Shown: one piece after another, positions 31,554 to 43,019 of the stretch
How positions within the stretch are numbered: position 1 is the first letter of the stretch
Layout of the letters: each line of letters begins with the position of its first letter
Origin: Flammula alnicola
Lineage: Eukaryota; Basidiomycota; Agaricomycetes; Agaricales; Strophariaceae
Assembly (NCBI GenBank): GCA_015499995.1
Contig: JADNRV010000063.1
Coordinates: forward strand, 62,001 to 126,000
Length of the DNA stretch: 64,000 bases
Direction: 5' to 3'
Made by a program: the position numbers and the translations under genes
Notes under the pieces: generated by a model
Seen by the model: only the letters and a program-made list of their open reading frames with translations
What the model was told of the DNA's origin: nothing
Database searches by the model: none

Positions 31554-34346
31554 GCGCCGAGCACCCTTGGGTGCTCGCCGACTCCCATAAACTCCGCAGA
31601 CCGCACATGAGGTTCTGCTCATTTAAGAAACAGTCCAGCCATAAGAGACCGGACTGGATGAGTGTCTGAAAGGGTGGCAACATGGAACATAGCCCGGTTG
31701 CGCAATCTATTCAGAAGTATGGGGATGGGGAGGAGGCCTGCAAGGGCCTCAACTCCTCCTGTAGGTGAAGTGCGAAATGCACCTGTGATCCAGATAGCTG
31801 CCTTACGCTGCATGGTCGTAAGGTGTTTCATGATGCCTTTGCACTTGGCACCACAGAAATACCACATGCGAAACCCATAGGTAGCTATGGGCAACACACA
31901 TGTACGATAGAGGAGTCTCTTCTGCATAGGCAAGAGACCTCTCGTGGAGGAACCAAGCATTTTCATCGAAGTAACCGATGTCAATGCCTTGGTGGTATAG
32001 TACCGCGCATGCTCATTGAAAGTCAGCTTGCGGTCAAAATAAAAACCCAAGTATCGCCAGAACGGCTTGGGTTTCAGGGGGGTAGCTCCAGTGTACGGGG
32101 CATAGCCCAGGTCAATGGAGGGATTTTTCTTCTCATGCGACCAGTTGAAGTGGAAGATCTCCGACTTGTCATGCTCAAGAGCAAGTGCAAACCTTGTAAA
32201 GAGGTCGAATATAATAGCATATGCCATGGTAAGCATAGCGTTATTCCCTTGAAGTAAGCCACCCTGAGTAATCAAGGTGCCATCATCTACATATGAGAGC
32301 AAGTTGACCTGCTGAGGAATTTCCCCAGCGGCACGCTGCTCGAACAAACACATAATAGGTGAAAGGTAGAGGGCAGAAAGGACCGGCGACAATGCCGATC
32401 CTTGTCCGACCCCCACATCTGCCTGAAGAGGGTCCGACAGAAAGGAATTCCACGTATACCATGTTTTCCTATCTATCAGATAAGATGCAAAAAACTTGAC
32501 CACCAGCGGTGGAAAGCCAAGCTTCCGAAGAATAATCATGAGAGCGTCGTGATTGAAAGAAGGGAAGAACTGAGCGAGATCGAAGGCGACCACGCTAGTC
32601 TTCATTCCTCTGGTCCACCCAGCGCGCACCAAGTGCATAAGGTATAGACCGGCATCCTCAGTGGAGCGCTGGCGAACGCCCCCAACCTGGTTGGGATGAA
32701 AAATGTCCAGATTGACAGTGTCAAACTGGATGCGATTCGAGATCATCTTCTCGACAAGTTTACCGAGGGTGTTCAAGAGCACAATGGGTCTGAACGCCTT
32801 CGGGGCGGAGTAGGAGGGTTTATTTGGCTTTGGAATAATGACCAAGAGGGACTCCTTAAATACTGATGGCCAGTAGCCCACATGCATGCAAGCATTGGCA
32901 ATCGAGATGATGACCGCAACAGAGTGCTGGTCATGACGTACTATCCCTTTCAGGTGGGACCAATTGATATGATCCAGACCTGGCGAGGATAAGCTCGAAC
33001 ATGCAGAGAGAGCCTCTGTGAGTTCGAGCGCAGAAAAGGCAACCCACTCCCGGACGGGCATCTGGGGGATGGAGTTGAGGAGATCAGCATCGAACTCTTG
33101 GTCAGAGGCCGAGTTGTAAGTGCCATGAAGCGCATCCCAGAGGGACGGCATGTCATTGCAAGGCTCTCCTTTGTATTGGATAGCCTCACATGGAGGAAGT
33201 TTGCGCTGCTGGATCCAGTTCATTAGATCCCATGGGCACTTATTAGTCGACGCGATTTCATGGATCCATTGATCAAAGAAATCACACTTGACATCCCGGA
33301 CGATCTTCCGGAAAGATTTCCAGTTCTCGGGGGAGCGATCCGCCCTGAACTTGAGAAGGGCATCAGAGCACTCCTGGTTCCACCAGGACTTTGATTGCTG
33401 GGTTACAAAGGCTTCCTTTGCATGGGAGTCCCATGCGGTGGAGAAGATCAATGCCACAGCTTGCGCCGCGGCTTCGATCTGTTCCTCGGTAGTCAGGGGG
33501 GGCTGCCAGATTGATCATCCGGAAGCCTGCACTGATAGATGCAACGAAAGCAGGAACTGCATCCATAGGAAGAGACATCCAAACCGCCCCTTCAGGGGCA
33601 GGAGAGATGTCCAGTGTAGTCGAGATCGGAATATAATCTGATCTGAGTTGGATGTCAGGGCACCTGACAGTGGATCCATCCAAAACCTGGGAAGGTGGGA
33701 CGTCCAAAACCAATCACTATGATGTTTGGTGTGATCTCTGGGAATACGAGTTGGTCCCGGGTTACCGAAGTCTGCCCGTTCAAGGCCAAGAAGTGCCACA
33801 GATTGCGACAAGGATCGTGCACTGGCTTCTACAGTCTGGTACCCAGGGTCCCATTCTAAAGAGTGCGCGTTGAAATCCCCGCCCATAAAATGGAACTTGG
33901 GGAGGGCATGGACATGGGCATCGAGCCAATTAATGGCTCCATGTGCCACGTCCGAATAGACGTTCATCAAATAAAAGGTCTCAGCACTTGTAGAAAGTGA
34001 CAGGACCTGAATGTCGGGATGATCAATCACATCCCTTCTCAAAGACGGGCGATACCGGGCCAGCCTCGTCGAAACGTAGGACATGACCTGGGGCCGCGCA
34101 TCGGGAGCAGAGGGGTGCACCATAGCCAACCAGTCTGGGTGGTTGGGCGCTCCAATAACATCTTCACCCTCCTTACTAGTAGCAGAGGGGGCTGATCTTA
34201 TATGGCCCCATGGGTGCTCTTGGACGAATAACACATCATATATATCAGATGTCATGCTAAGTATTACATCCAGGGAGATCCTCTCCCTCGCCACATTCCA
34301 ACTCAAAACCCTTAACTCATCCAGCATGGGGTGTACTGGCATTAAG
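31554..34346 (-). pseudogene. LINE copy D ORF2, endonuclease and reverse transcriptase
   Basis: Read from the ATG at about 34346. The endonuclease domain (SWNVARERISLDV, GGDFNAHSLEWDP) is followed by a 4-base net deletion near 33715. A C-run one base longer than in copy C near 33493 is a second frameshift. The 612-codon frame 33457-31619 then holds the linker and RT: AFDLAQFFPSFNH (motif A), GVGQGSALSPVLSALY (B) and LLSYVDDGTLI (catalytic YVDD). The frame stops before the hAT insertion, with RNase H following at 26640. With two shifts and the insertion this copy is dead, but it is the best RT in the window. Confidence 0.88.
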
Positions 34347-34720
34347 CTACAGTGTGTGAGTGAAGGGCAGAATGACGAACAAAACATTCACGTACCTGAG
34401 CATATTTTGTGTCAATCCATTCTCGGTTGAAGCGGTGGCGCCAGAAGGGGCAAGTCTTCTCGTACGCTTTATGTTCACCCCTGCAGCTTGGGCAGCAGGC
34501 GGTGTGGGGGCAGTCAGTACCCAACGGCGTTGCAAGACATGGAGGGGTAGCCTTGGGATCAGCCCGGCAGCACGAAGAAGAGATATGATGTACCTCCTCC
34601 TCGTGGAGACCGGAGCAGCGGGCACAGCGAGGCTGCGGGGCATGGCAGCCTTGCCTGGGATGACCCCACCTCCAGCAACGAGTGCAGAGGGGGGTGCCGG
34701 GGTTGGCGGCGCTTGCTATG
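34342..34720 (-). pseudogene. LINE copy D ORF1, C-terminal end
   Basis: Zinc-knuckle region and the FNREWIDTKYAQVRECFV tail, ending in the same TAATG overlap with ORF2 as copy C. The N-terminal part is cut off by the Copia LTR at 34721 (LINE sequence GGCGGCGCTTGCTATG just before it). Confidence 0.85.
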
Positions 34721-35099
34721 TGTTAAAACTGCCTGCACATGTCTCCAAGTTATCTTATCTTATCTTATCTTATCTCTTATCTTATCTCTTATCTGCACTT
34801 CCTCCTTTTCACTTGTTGTGCATTTGTAGATTAGATTCTTATCAAGTTCTAGATCATCTCCAGATCATCTCCAGATGCTTTCTGGATCCTTTCTATTTAG
34901 TATATAAAGTCTTTTGACATTTGCCAGAAGTCCTTAGTTACTCACTCTGGACTTCAGGCAAGTAGTTAGTACTTTGCTCAATATGATTAGTTACTCACTC
35001 TGGACTTCAGCTCATTGTAGCTCCTGTGTCCCTCACTTCGAGTTGCTCATATTAGGCGCACAGCTGTGTCACACGTTCCCGCACTTGTCACATTTAACA
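34721..35099 (+). mobile_element. Copia 5' LTR
   Basis: A 379-bp LTR nearly identical to the solo LTR at 24822-25200, with TGTTAAAAC...CATTTAACA ends, TTATC repeats and a TATATAAAG box near 34906. It inserted into LINE ORF1. The element's 3' end is not in place, so no target duplication can be tested. Confidence 0.88.
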
Positions 35100-35481
35100 G
35101 GTTATGGGCCCCGCGCTCTAAGCGCTTCAAACAGGTGTTTTGCGAATGAAATCTATTGGTACATAGCTTTCATCAGGCATATTACCGCTCTTGTCTTGTA
35201 CAACCCTTGCCAGGCCCGGCCTTACATTGCCGCTGCTAGTAAGAAAGAGCTTGCACGCCATTAGGGCTGAGTTACACCCAGAACAACGGTGCGGATTCCG
35301 AGTTACATACACTTTTATCTAGTTTTGCGTAGAATACTCTAGTTACACTTTTACTTCTTTTTGAGTTCGCTGCACCTACTGCTCACGGAACGCTGTACAA
35401 CTCGTTTACACACATCTCCACACCATTCCACATATCCCTACCAACCCTCGACTCTCTACTCCTCACGGATCTCACACAATC
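35100..35481 (+). other. Copia leader
   Basis: Untranslated leader from the putative primer-binding region (GGTTATGGGCCCCGCGC) to the gag ATG at 35482. Colinear with 23267-23648 inverted. No other gene is seen. Confidence 0.7.
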
Positions 35482-35844
35482 ATGTCTTCTTCCAACACAC
35501 CTCATTTCGCCAAATTGAATGCTTTAAATTATAACACTTGGTCTGGTGATATGCAGGCCTGGCTCCATGCAAACAGCGTCTGGCACATTGTAAATGGCAC
35601 ATCCACCAAGCCTACACTCCCTGCAACCCCTACAGCAGAGGAGACCAAAGCATTTGATGACTGGATGCTTAAATCAGACAAAGCGTCCGGAATGATGTAT
35701 ATGCTTGTAGAGGATGATCAGAAGATTCATTTTAACGGAATTGAGGATGATCCGGTCAAGATCTGGACCGCTCTGCGCGATATTCATCAGCAGAAGCATC
35801 CAGGCACACGCTTTAATGCCTATGACGACTTATTCTCCATCCGG
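35482..35844 (+). pseudogene. Copia gag N-terminal part, split by Gypsy
   Basis: ATG at 35482 opens MSSSNTPHFAKLNALNYNTW, WLHANSVWHIVNGT, DDWMLKSDKASGMMYMLVED. Gag sequence runs to the codons for FSIR. It is interrupted by the Gypsy LTR at 35845 and resumes after it at 42135 (KQEDETLQTLMNRV). The frame otherwise looks intact. Confidence 0.88.
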
Positions 35845-36015
35845 TGGAACCGTGGATCTGGTGCTGGGCTCGGCATAGACGGATTAGATTAGATCATAGA
35901 TGGTACAGCGGATCACTGTAGGTACTGTACAGTCCGATCGCCCTACAGAATACACATCGATCCTTGCTCCCGACTTCCATCGCGCTTGAGTCCTTCGTCT
36001 CGTTTGCCGTCTCCA
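35845..36015 (+). repeat. Gypsy 5' LTR
   Basis: Short LTR, TG...CA ends. It carries CTGG where the 3' LTR has CCGG. The leader that follows (36016-36302) has no recognised gene and no primer-binding site that I could assign. Confidence 0.9.
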
Positions 36016-36302
36016 TCTGGTGACAACAGAGCGATCCTACTTCTCTACGAGCTTCAGTATTCAGTCTTCAGCATTCGGCGTACGGTTATTCGGTCATTCG
36101 GTTTGGTGTTCAGCAGCAAGAGTCATTATACTTCCGTCGACAGGTTCAAACCTTAAAAATTCCATCAACAAATCTGGCGAGGAGAAGGCAGCTTCCCCCC
36201 CGTGATCCTAGTGGAAAGTTTCTACCTAAACCCATCACCGTCAACACAGATCTCGGGCCCAGCTACATTCCCCAGCGGATACTCGTGCCAAGGTCTATTG
36301 TG

Positions 36303-37610
36303 ATGCCACCCGCGCCAGCGTACCAGCAGTGCACTACCGGTAATATCCCTACAGTCAGGCCTCCCACACTGAAAACTATTCCCGACACCGACGTCATGTC
36401 AGACAATCAAGGCTTGCGCATGTTCTGGGGTGATGGTGAAATCGACGGCGAGAATCCACAGGACTTCATCAACGGCGTTGAGCGCAGCTTCCTTGCAAAG
36501 GCAAATCTCACGGAGAAGGATAAGGTTCGGACTTTTGAGTTGTGGTTGAAGTCGGGGAGAGCGGCAAAGATTTGGTGGAACGGACTAGCGGTGGATGAGA
36601 AAGACACTTGGGAGCATTTACGAGGGGCGTTTGAGAAGAGGTGGCCGGAGAAGTTAATTACAGAGAAAACAATGGAGGAGCAGCATGCAACATTGGCATC
36701 GACAGTTCTGAAAGAGGAGGATTTGGGGAGGAGGGTGAAGGTAGACGGAGTGGAGGAATTCTCGCATGTGGTGTGGGCGGACAAGCTGGAACGACTTTCG
36801 ACGGCGCTAAAGGATGACAGCGGCCTTCTCATCCCAACAGTGTGCAAATCTATGCCCAGGGCACTCAAGCTTCTCGTGGGCATGCAGCATCGCACCTGGC
36901 CAAACTTCTGTGAGGCTATCCGAAAGGTCTCGATCACGGAGTTGGAGGAAAAGCTCGAGATCGAACAGGAAGCGCGCATGATACAGGCGACGGTCACCCA
37001 TCTGGAACAGCTCCAGAAGTCACCAACCAGAGGCATCCGTGAAGCGTTGAGCACGACGTCGCTTGGTTCACCAATTCCCGCACCGCGTTTTGCGATTCAG
37101 TGGGCAGCAACCCAGCCTGCGCCTCCTGCCACTCCGGGACTGACTGCGGGAAGCATGGCATCAACTCCCCAGTACCGACCTGACTCTGAGCGCCTCGTGG
37201 ATGTCGTACGCCTCGCCTTGCCCATCCATCCGAATACGCCGGCAGGCAAGCTCGCATACCAAGCCCAGGTTGCAGAGTGGACCCAGAACAACTTGGGTCG
37301 TCCTGTGAATGAGATGCGGCCCTATCCTCTCAGCCCCGGTACTTCTCCTGTCGCAAGTGGGGAGTGTTGGAAGTGTGGACATGAAGGCCATCTTGGCACA
37401 CTGTGTAGGACAGCAGAGCCAGTGCCGGTGATGGAGCAGAAGTGGCGGTCAATAGCTGCAACTATCAAGAGGTGTGCGGAGGCAGCTATGGTGGCGGTGA
37501 ATTTTGTGATGGAGGATGGAACGTGGATCAGCAGGGATGAGTACGATGCACAGGTCATTGCGGCACATGAAGCTAGCCGCCAGGGAAATGGAGACGGGTC
37601 ATCAGCGTAG
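36303..37610 (+). CDS. Gypsy gag
   Basis: 435 codons from the ATG at 36303 (open upstream without another ATG to 36285). A retrotransposon gag domain covers about residues 50-150 (FINGVERSFLAKANLT, LWLKSGRAAKIWWNGL, AFEKRWPEK). A CCHC zinc knuckle CWKCGHEGHLGTLC lies near residue 360. It forms the virus-like particle. The stop TAG at 37608 lies within an overlap with pol in the -1 frame; a GGGAAAT heptamer at 37583-37589 is placed suitably for slippage. Confidence 0.88.
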   Translation: MPPAPAYQQCTTGNIPTVRPPTLKTIPDTDVMSDNQGLRMFWGDGEIDGENPQDFINGVERSFLAKANLTEKDKVRTFELWLKSGRAAKIWWNGLAVDEKDTWEHLRGAFEKRWPEKLITEKTMEEQHATLASTVLKEEDLGRRVKVDGVEEFSHVVWADKLERLSTALKDDSGLLIPTVCKSMPRALKLLVGMQHRTWPNFCEAIRKVSITELEEKLEIEQEARMIQATVTHLEQLQKSPTRGIREALSTTSLGSPIPAPRFAIQWAATQPAPPATPGLTAGSMASTPQYRPDSERLVDVVRLALPIHPNTPAGKLAYQAQVAEWTQNNLGRPVNEMRPYPLSPGTSPVASGECWKCGHEGHLGTLCRTAEPVPVMEQKWRSIAATIKRCAEAAMVAVNFVMEDGTWISRDEYDAQVIAAHEASRQGNGDGSSA

Positions 37611-40285
37611 AGAAAGGAGCTCCGTTGGCGACCCTAATTCAGCGGGATGTAGGGGCAGCTGTCCCTGAGCTGCGAACGGGGGGGCTCGGGGACATGAATA
37701 CACCTAACGCGGAGCGTACAGAGGTTAACGATGGCAATAGGGTAGACGAAACCATGAACCTGTACAATCTCGACGGTGAAAATGAAATATTTGACCTGTA
37801 TCGCGTTGGTGTAGAGGATGAGATTGCGAGGAGTGTCCCCTTCATGCAGACAGTCGGCTTTGCGGGGCTGAAAGGCGAGGTGGTGCGTTTGAAAGGTGTA
37901 TTCGATGATGGGGCGATGGCAAATGCGATAGACGCGGGGGTTTTTGGGGGGGTGAAGGATTTTTTGTCAGTGTTAATTCCTTCTCGGAGACGGCTACGGA
38001 TGGCGGATGGTCGGGTGGTTCCATCTCTCGGCATGTGGATTGGCGTTGTGTGGCTGGGTGACGTGGAAAGGAGGGGCGCTTTCGAGGTTTTCGACAGCAA
38101 CGGTGCATGGGCAGTGTTGTTCGGCAAGCCTCTGCTGTCCAGCTTTGCTGCTGTCCACGACTACGGGCTGGACGTGATACACATCCCGGCGGGCAGTGGA
38201 AAATTGGTGCTTGCGAACCTATTCTCTGTGACGGAGTCGACGGCTGGCGGTCAGCCATCGATTGGGGTTGTCGGCCTCACGGATGGCATCGAGAAGCATG
38301 GCTTAGCCCAAGCCCCTCGCCCTTTAACAAGCGATGGGCATGAGAGGCGGTCCATGGAGGAGAGGGCGGCGTGGAGGGTGTCCCAAGGATTGCCGGAGAA
38401 GAAGTCGAAGAGTGAGAGACAGTTGCGGAGTTGGATGATGCAGTTGAAGGCACGGAGGAGGGGACGGGCAGATGATGAGATTGGTGGAGGAGGAATGGCT
38501 GAGAGGGTGCATACGGGGACAGAGGTCTGGGGTGCTGAGGATGTAGTCCCGGGTGTTGTGCACAGCGAGCCACAGGAACATTGGAGCTCGGTCTGGACAG
38601 TAGATGAGGTGGCAGAAGGCGATTTTGGAGATCCTGGCGTCGAACAACCCATGCTTGCGAGGACATTGCAACCGGACATCCTCACTCGTCGCACAGACCC
38701 ATTCCTTGCGGCCAGAGTTGACGCGGTTATGGCAGAAATCACCATTGGCGACGATCTTTCTGCCGACGAGAAGGAGAAGGTCACATCCCTGCTTCGCGAA
38801 TTCGCTGACTGTTTTGCATTGTCAATGAGTGAGGTTCTACCAGTCGAGGGCGCAGCTCACAAACTCAACATACCTGAAGGCGCCAAATTTCGCACCAAGG
38901 TCAATCAGCGTCCACTCAGTGTACCGCAGCGGGAGTACTTCAACGGTGTCATCGACAAGATGTTGGAGGCTTACATCATCATGCCTATTAGCCATCGAGA
39001 CGTTAAGAGTTGTGGTGCCACGACGCTGGCGAGGAAAGCTCACGAGAATGGCGGATTGTCCATTGAGGATCTTCAGCATCGCGTAAATGACCAGTGCGTA
39101 GCTGCGGGTTTTCCTTCAGCTTTCGAAGACCTGCCACCCAGGCAAGATTCGCACGTACCAGGGACTGAGGACGAGGCCCCGGCGCCAAAATGGCGAGTTT
39201 GCCAGGACTTTGCTGATCTCAACCGGGTGACGCAGGTTCCCGCGCTTCCCCAGGGCGATATACGAGCGAAGCAGCAGCGCCTAAGCGGCCACCGCTGGTT
39301 GAACGTCTTCGATTTTGCATCGGGGTTTTATGCCTGTGAGGTTTCAAAGGACGATCAGCCCTACTTGTGTTTTTATGTGGAGGGGCGGGGATACTTCTGT
39401 TATAAGCGCATGCCGTTTGGATTGACGGGCGCGCCATCTACATTTGGAGAGATGACGGCGAGGAATTTGGGAGATTTGGTGGGGTTGCTGTTCGAGTTGT
39501 TTGTGGATGATGGGGGAATGGCAGGGGATGAGTTCGACGAGATGTTGGGGAATTTGAGGGTTTTGCTGGAGAGGGTGAGAGAAAAGGGGTTGTCCTTGTC
39601 AGCTTCGAAGTCAAGGTTCTTCGTCACAGAAGCCGTTTTCGCCGGAGCACGAGTGGGGCCTGCAGGAATCCGTCCCGATCTGTCTAAGCTGACAGCGATT
39701 GTGGACTGGAAAACACCCACGGACTTGCAGAATCTGGGCGCTTTCACAGGGCTGACAGGCTATTTTCGGACGTTGGTGAAGGGGTATGCGGTTATGGCTC
39801 AACCATTAACAGATCTGGCGAAAGGTTTAGACATTCCGCGGGGAAAGGGGAGGGTGGCATACAGACGGGCAATGAAGGGGTATTCTCTGGAGGGTCTATG
39901 GAAGCGCGAGCACACCCACGCTTTTCTCAAACTCAAGATCGCGCTTACATGTGAACCCGTGCTCAAGGGTCCAAAGTTCGACGGCACTCCTTTCATTGTC
40001 ACTACGGATGGGTGCAAGGTTGGCTTTGCAGGCATGTTGACACAGAAGCATACGACGGTTCTGCCTAACGGAAAGGAGGTTACCTGTCTTCACCCAGTTG
40101 CTTTTGCGTCGAAACGGACATCAACAATAGAGGAGCGATATCAGCCTTACATCCTGGAATTCGCGGCACTCAAGTTCAGCCTGGACAAGTTTTCCGATAT
40201 TATTTGGGGATTTCCTATCGAGCTCGAGACCGACTGTCAAGCACTACGCGACCGACTGTCAAGCACTACGCGACCAACTAATTAG
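37577..40285 (+). pseudogene. Gypsy pol, protease-RT-RNase H part
   Basis: The frame is open from 37577, overlapping gag by 34 nt. An aspartic protease-like segment reads GVFDDGAMANAI (DDG instead of the usual DSG/DTG). RT motifs: KWRVCQDFADLNRVT, LNVFDFASGFYACEV (motif A), RMPFGLTGAPSTF (B) and FELFVDDGGMAGD (catalytic FVDD). RNase H: FIVTTDGCKVGFAG, VAFASKRT, EERYQPYILEFAAL and LETDCQALRD. Immediately after that last motif a 22-bp duplication shifts the frame to an early stop, separating integrase. Confidence 0.9.
40229..40272 (+). repeat. 22-bp tandem duplication that breaks Gypsy pol
   Basis: Two exact copies of a 22-base unit beginning ACCGACTGTCAAGC lie at 40229-40250 and 40251-40272. 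Since 22 is not a multiple of three, the frame is shifted; the downstream frame (STHARWRDGVLAYNI) continues RNase H and the link to integrase. Confidence 0.93.
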
Positions 40286-40292
40286 TACGAAG

Positions 40293-42011
40293 TTGAACTC
40301 CACCCACGCCAGATGGCGCGATGGAGTGCTCGCCTACAATATCATTGATGTCCGACACCGCCCTGGACGTCTGAACCCTGTCGCCGACGGCTTCAGTCGG
40401 AAGTACGTCAATTTGCCGCTGGAGGTGGGAGACGGGCACGAGTGGACCGTTAGCGAGGATTGGGAGGTTAGGACGGGTTTAGCTCACGATATTTTCAGTA
40501 TCACGGAAGCGGGAGGGGTTGACACAGGTGTGGAGGCAGCATTGAGAACGAGGTTTGCGCAGGAGAGGGTGTTCTTAGAGGTGATTGAGGCGATGCTGGA
40601 GCTGGACCATGGGAAGAGTTTGCGGGAGAAGAGGAGGGCGAGACATAGGGCAAAGGGTTACTTGATCGAGGGCGAAAGGTTGTGGAAGCTGGCAGATGGG
40701 AAGTCGATTCAAGCGCGGCCGAGGGTGGAGTGCGTGACGCGGGCGGAGGCGAAAGCACTGGCTTGGGAGATTCATCGCGATGGCGGGCACTTCCAGCGGG
40801 ACAATGTCAAGGCCGCCTTGTTGGATCGCATATGCAGCCCTGGACTTGATCAGTCAATAATGCTGGCCATCACGGAATGCGGGAAGTGCAAAGGATTTGG
40901 CAATACTCACCTCCACTCGCTGCTGGAACCGATAACGCGACGGCACCCATTCGAGCTCATGGTTTCCGATACCCTCACGATGATATTGTTGGGGCGGTTG
41001 AAGAGGTTGTGCGCGCCGGATCTGGGGGAGGATGAGTACGACAGGATGGAGGTGCCGGAGAATTGGCCTATGTACCTGGACGACGCCATTCGTTATCTCA
41101 ACAAGCGAATTCTTCCACTTCTGAAGTTCTCGCCGAACGAGCTGCTCCTGGGGCTCGTTGTCAATACCCCTCCGACACCGGGCGATATGGCGCAAGGGCC
41201 TGTGACAGGCGGCGATGTTTCCTTACAGTCGGCATATGTGAATCAGCAGCGATTGGATGGCTATTCACAGATCGTGGAAAATGCTCACCGTCGAAAAGGG
41301 GCTTTCGACAAGAAAGTGGAGGCCAGGGCACCTCGCGAGGTGATCTTCAAAGCGGGGCAGCTGGTCCAGGTGTACCGCAGTGACCTCGACTACACTTTCA
41401 AGGCAATCCGGAAGATCGAGCCCAAGTGGTCTGCACCCCGTCGTGTTGTCAGCCGCCGAAAGAACTCATACAAGCTTGAAACGTTGGAAGGACTCCCAAT
41501 TGGCGGTCATTTCAGTTCTCGCCGTTTGCGGCGCTTCATTCCAAGAGACGGAACGAGTCTTCAAGCAGCGCAGAAGGCGGTAGAGGATGCGCTGGGGTTG
41601 GCAGAGGAGGATGCCGATGTGGGGGCTGAAGTTGAAGGTGACATCGACGTGGGAGAACAAGATGTTATGGCTGACAGAGATGATGATGCCACGTCTATCT
41701 CCGAGGACGAGAGCGGAGAAGAGGGTGGGGCAGGAGCAGGGCCATCAGACAGCGAGAAGAGCGACGGTGAGAGCAGCGAGGTTAGAGAGGATCCAGAGCA
41801 CGAAGAAGCAAGTGGAGGAGAAGAGGAAAACACGACGATTCCTGTGACTAGCCCGAGAAGGAGCGCGAGATTGGCAGCACGAATTTTTCTCCTGGGTTTC
41901 GACGAAGGCGACGATTACGTTCTTGACGCAACGAGGACGTTGCTTTCAGAGGGGGTGGGCACATGGAACCGTGGATCTGGTGCCGGGCTCGGCATAGACG
42001 GATTAGATTAG
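40293..42011 (+). pseudogene. Gypsy pol, integrase part with core deletion
   Basis: Starts in the end of RNase H (DVRHRPGRLNPVADGFSR). The integrase zinc-binding domain follows: HRDGGHF, then TECGKCKGFG. After HPFELMVSDTL (first catalytic Asp) the sequence jumps to LDDAIRYLNKRILPLLKFSP, so the stretch with the second Asp and the Glu of the DDE triad is missing in frame. A C-terminal GQLVQVYR...KWSAPRRVVSR SH3-like fold and an acidic tail end inside the 3' LTR. Confidence 0.88.
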
Positions 42012-42134
42012 ATCATAGATGGTACAGCGGATCACTGTAGGTACTGTACAGTCCGATCGCCCTACAGAATACACATTGATCCTTGCTCCCGACTTCCATC
42101 GCGCTTGAGTCCTTCGTCTCGTTTGCCATCTCCA
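41964..42134 (+). repeat. Gypsy 3' LTR
   Basis: Matches the 5' LTR over 171 bp except three CpG transitions (one lost in the 5' copy, two in the 3' copy). It encodes the last codons of the pol frame. Confidence 0.9.
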
Positions 42135-42185
42135 CCGGAAGCAAGAGGATGAAACTCTTCAGACTTTGATGAATAGAGTTCATTG
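42135..42185 (+). pseudogene. Copia gag continuation after the Gypsy insertion
   Basis: After the CCGG duplication, codons for RKQEDETLQTLMNRV continue Copia gag in frame with 35844. The match ends near 42185, where unrelated KDZ-associated sequence begins. Confidence 0.75.
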
Positions 42186-42189
42186 CCGG

Positions 42190-42990
42190 CCCCGATGCCG
42201 ATGCCGGTCCACCTGTGAGCTCCTTCAATAATGATTGTTCATGTAGCACATGGACCGCTGCTGCTTGCCACATGCCTTGTTCGACCTGACTGGTTGATGT
42301 GGCCTTCATGCCATCTGCAAGCTGGTAGATGGATTGCAACTCGCTCATGAGGTCCCGGGTGAGATCTTCATAACTTCGGCACCTTTCGCAATCGGCGGTC
42401 GGGCGGAGGCCGAAGTTGGCCTGCGGGGTCAGTACCGGTGTTTCATCCCGTCAGGGATTGAGATCTTGATTGTTGTGTACCCTCAATGCCTCGGGTAGAG
42501 TGCCGTTGTTGAGCCTCTCTCGCCATGTCAGTCAGGCATCACTATTCCACCAATCATAAGCGTACATCGGAACAAGAGCTGTGGGACTATCAGCAGCGAT
42601 TCCTGCATCCAGTACCACCAGAAGACTGCTGTGGAATGGCAGTGGGAGCAACTCCGGACGCACATGGGCCAGGCTATCGGCCAATGATCGCATCAGGATC
42701 GGCACTTCAACAACTTGTCCGATAGCGGTCACGACACCGACATATCCAAGCAAGTAAAACTGTGGATTATGAGCATTTGGGAATTGTATTACAGGCTTGA
42801 AAACAAACCAGCTCCTCTCAAAGAATGTGCTGCATCCATGCTTGCGCTTCGGCATTGGCTTTGCTGATCACAATCAGTGCCTGCTGCAGTCGAGATTCTC
42901 CATACCAGATAATTTGTTGTGTCTGGTGATGGCATTTTTCCTTCGAACCATTTTGTAGTGAAAAAGGATTGAAGCTAGCGAGTACATTGT
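42190..42990 (-). pseudogene. Decayed KDZ-associated reading frames, not identified
   Basis: On the minus strand, frames around 42855-42532 (VVTAIGQVVEVPILMRSLAD) and 42348-42190 (LQSIYQLADGMKATSTS, AAAVHVLHEQSLLKELTG) look like helical protein segments downstream of the KDZ transposase relic. I do not recognise the family. Shifts between frames suggest decay or introns. Confidence 0.35.
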
Positions 42991-43019
42991 GCGACATGGT
43001 TGGAAGAGATTGTGGTTCA

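Larger units (their letters stand above)
35845..42134 (+). mobile_element. Gypsy LTR retrotransposon, nearly complete
   Basis: A 6,290-bp element with 171-bp LTRs (35845-36015 and 41964-42134) beginning TGGAACCG and ending CTCCA, flanked by the 4-bp duplication CCGG (35841-35844 and 42135-42138). The LTRs differ at three sites only, all CpG to TpG/CpA. Order gag-PR-RT-RNase H-IN is that of Gypsy/Metaviridae. It is disabled by a 22-bp tandem duplication in RNase H and an internal deletion in the integrase core. Confidence 0.93.

Noticed and set aside
37639..38784. Long minus-strand frames opposite Gypsy pol (also at 36407-37054, 39400-39747 and 41561-41833)
   Set aside because: Shadows of the pol and gag frames on the other strand with Ser/Pro-rich composition and no domain.
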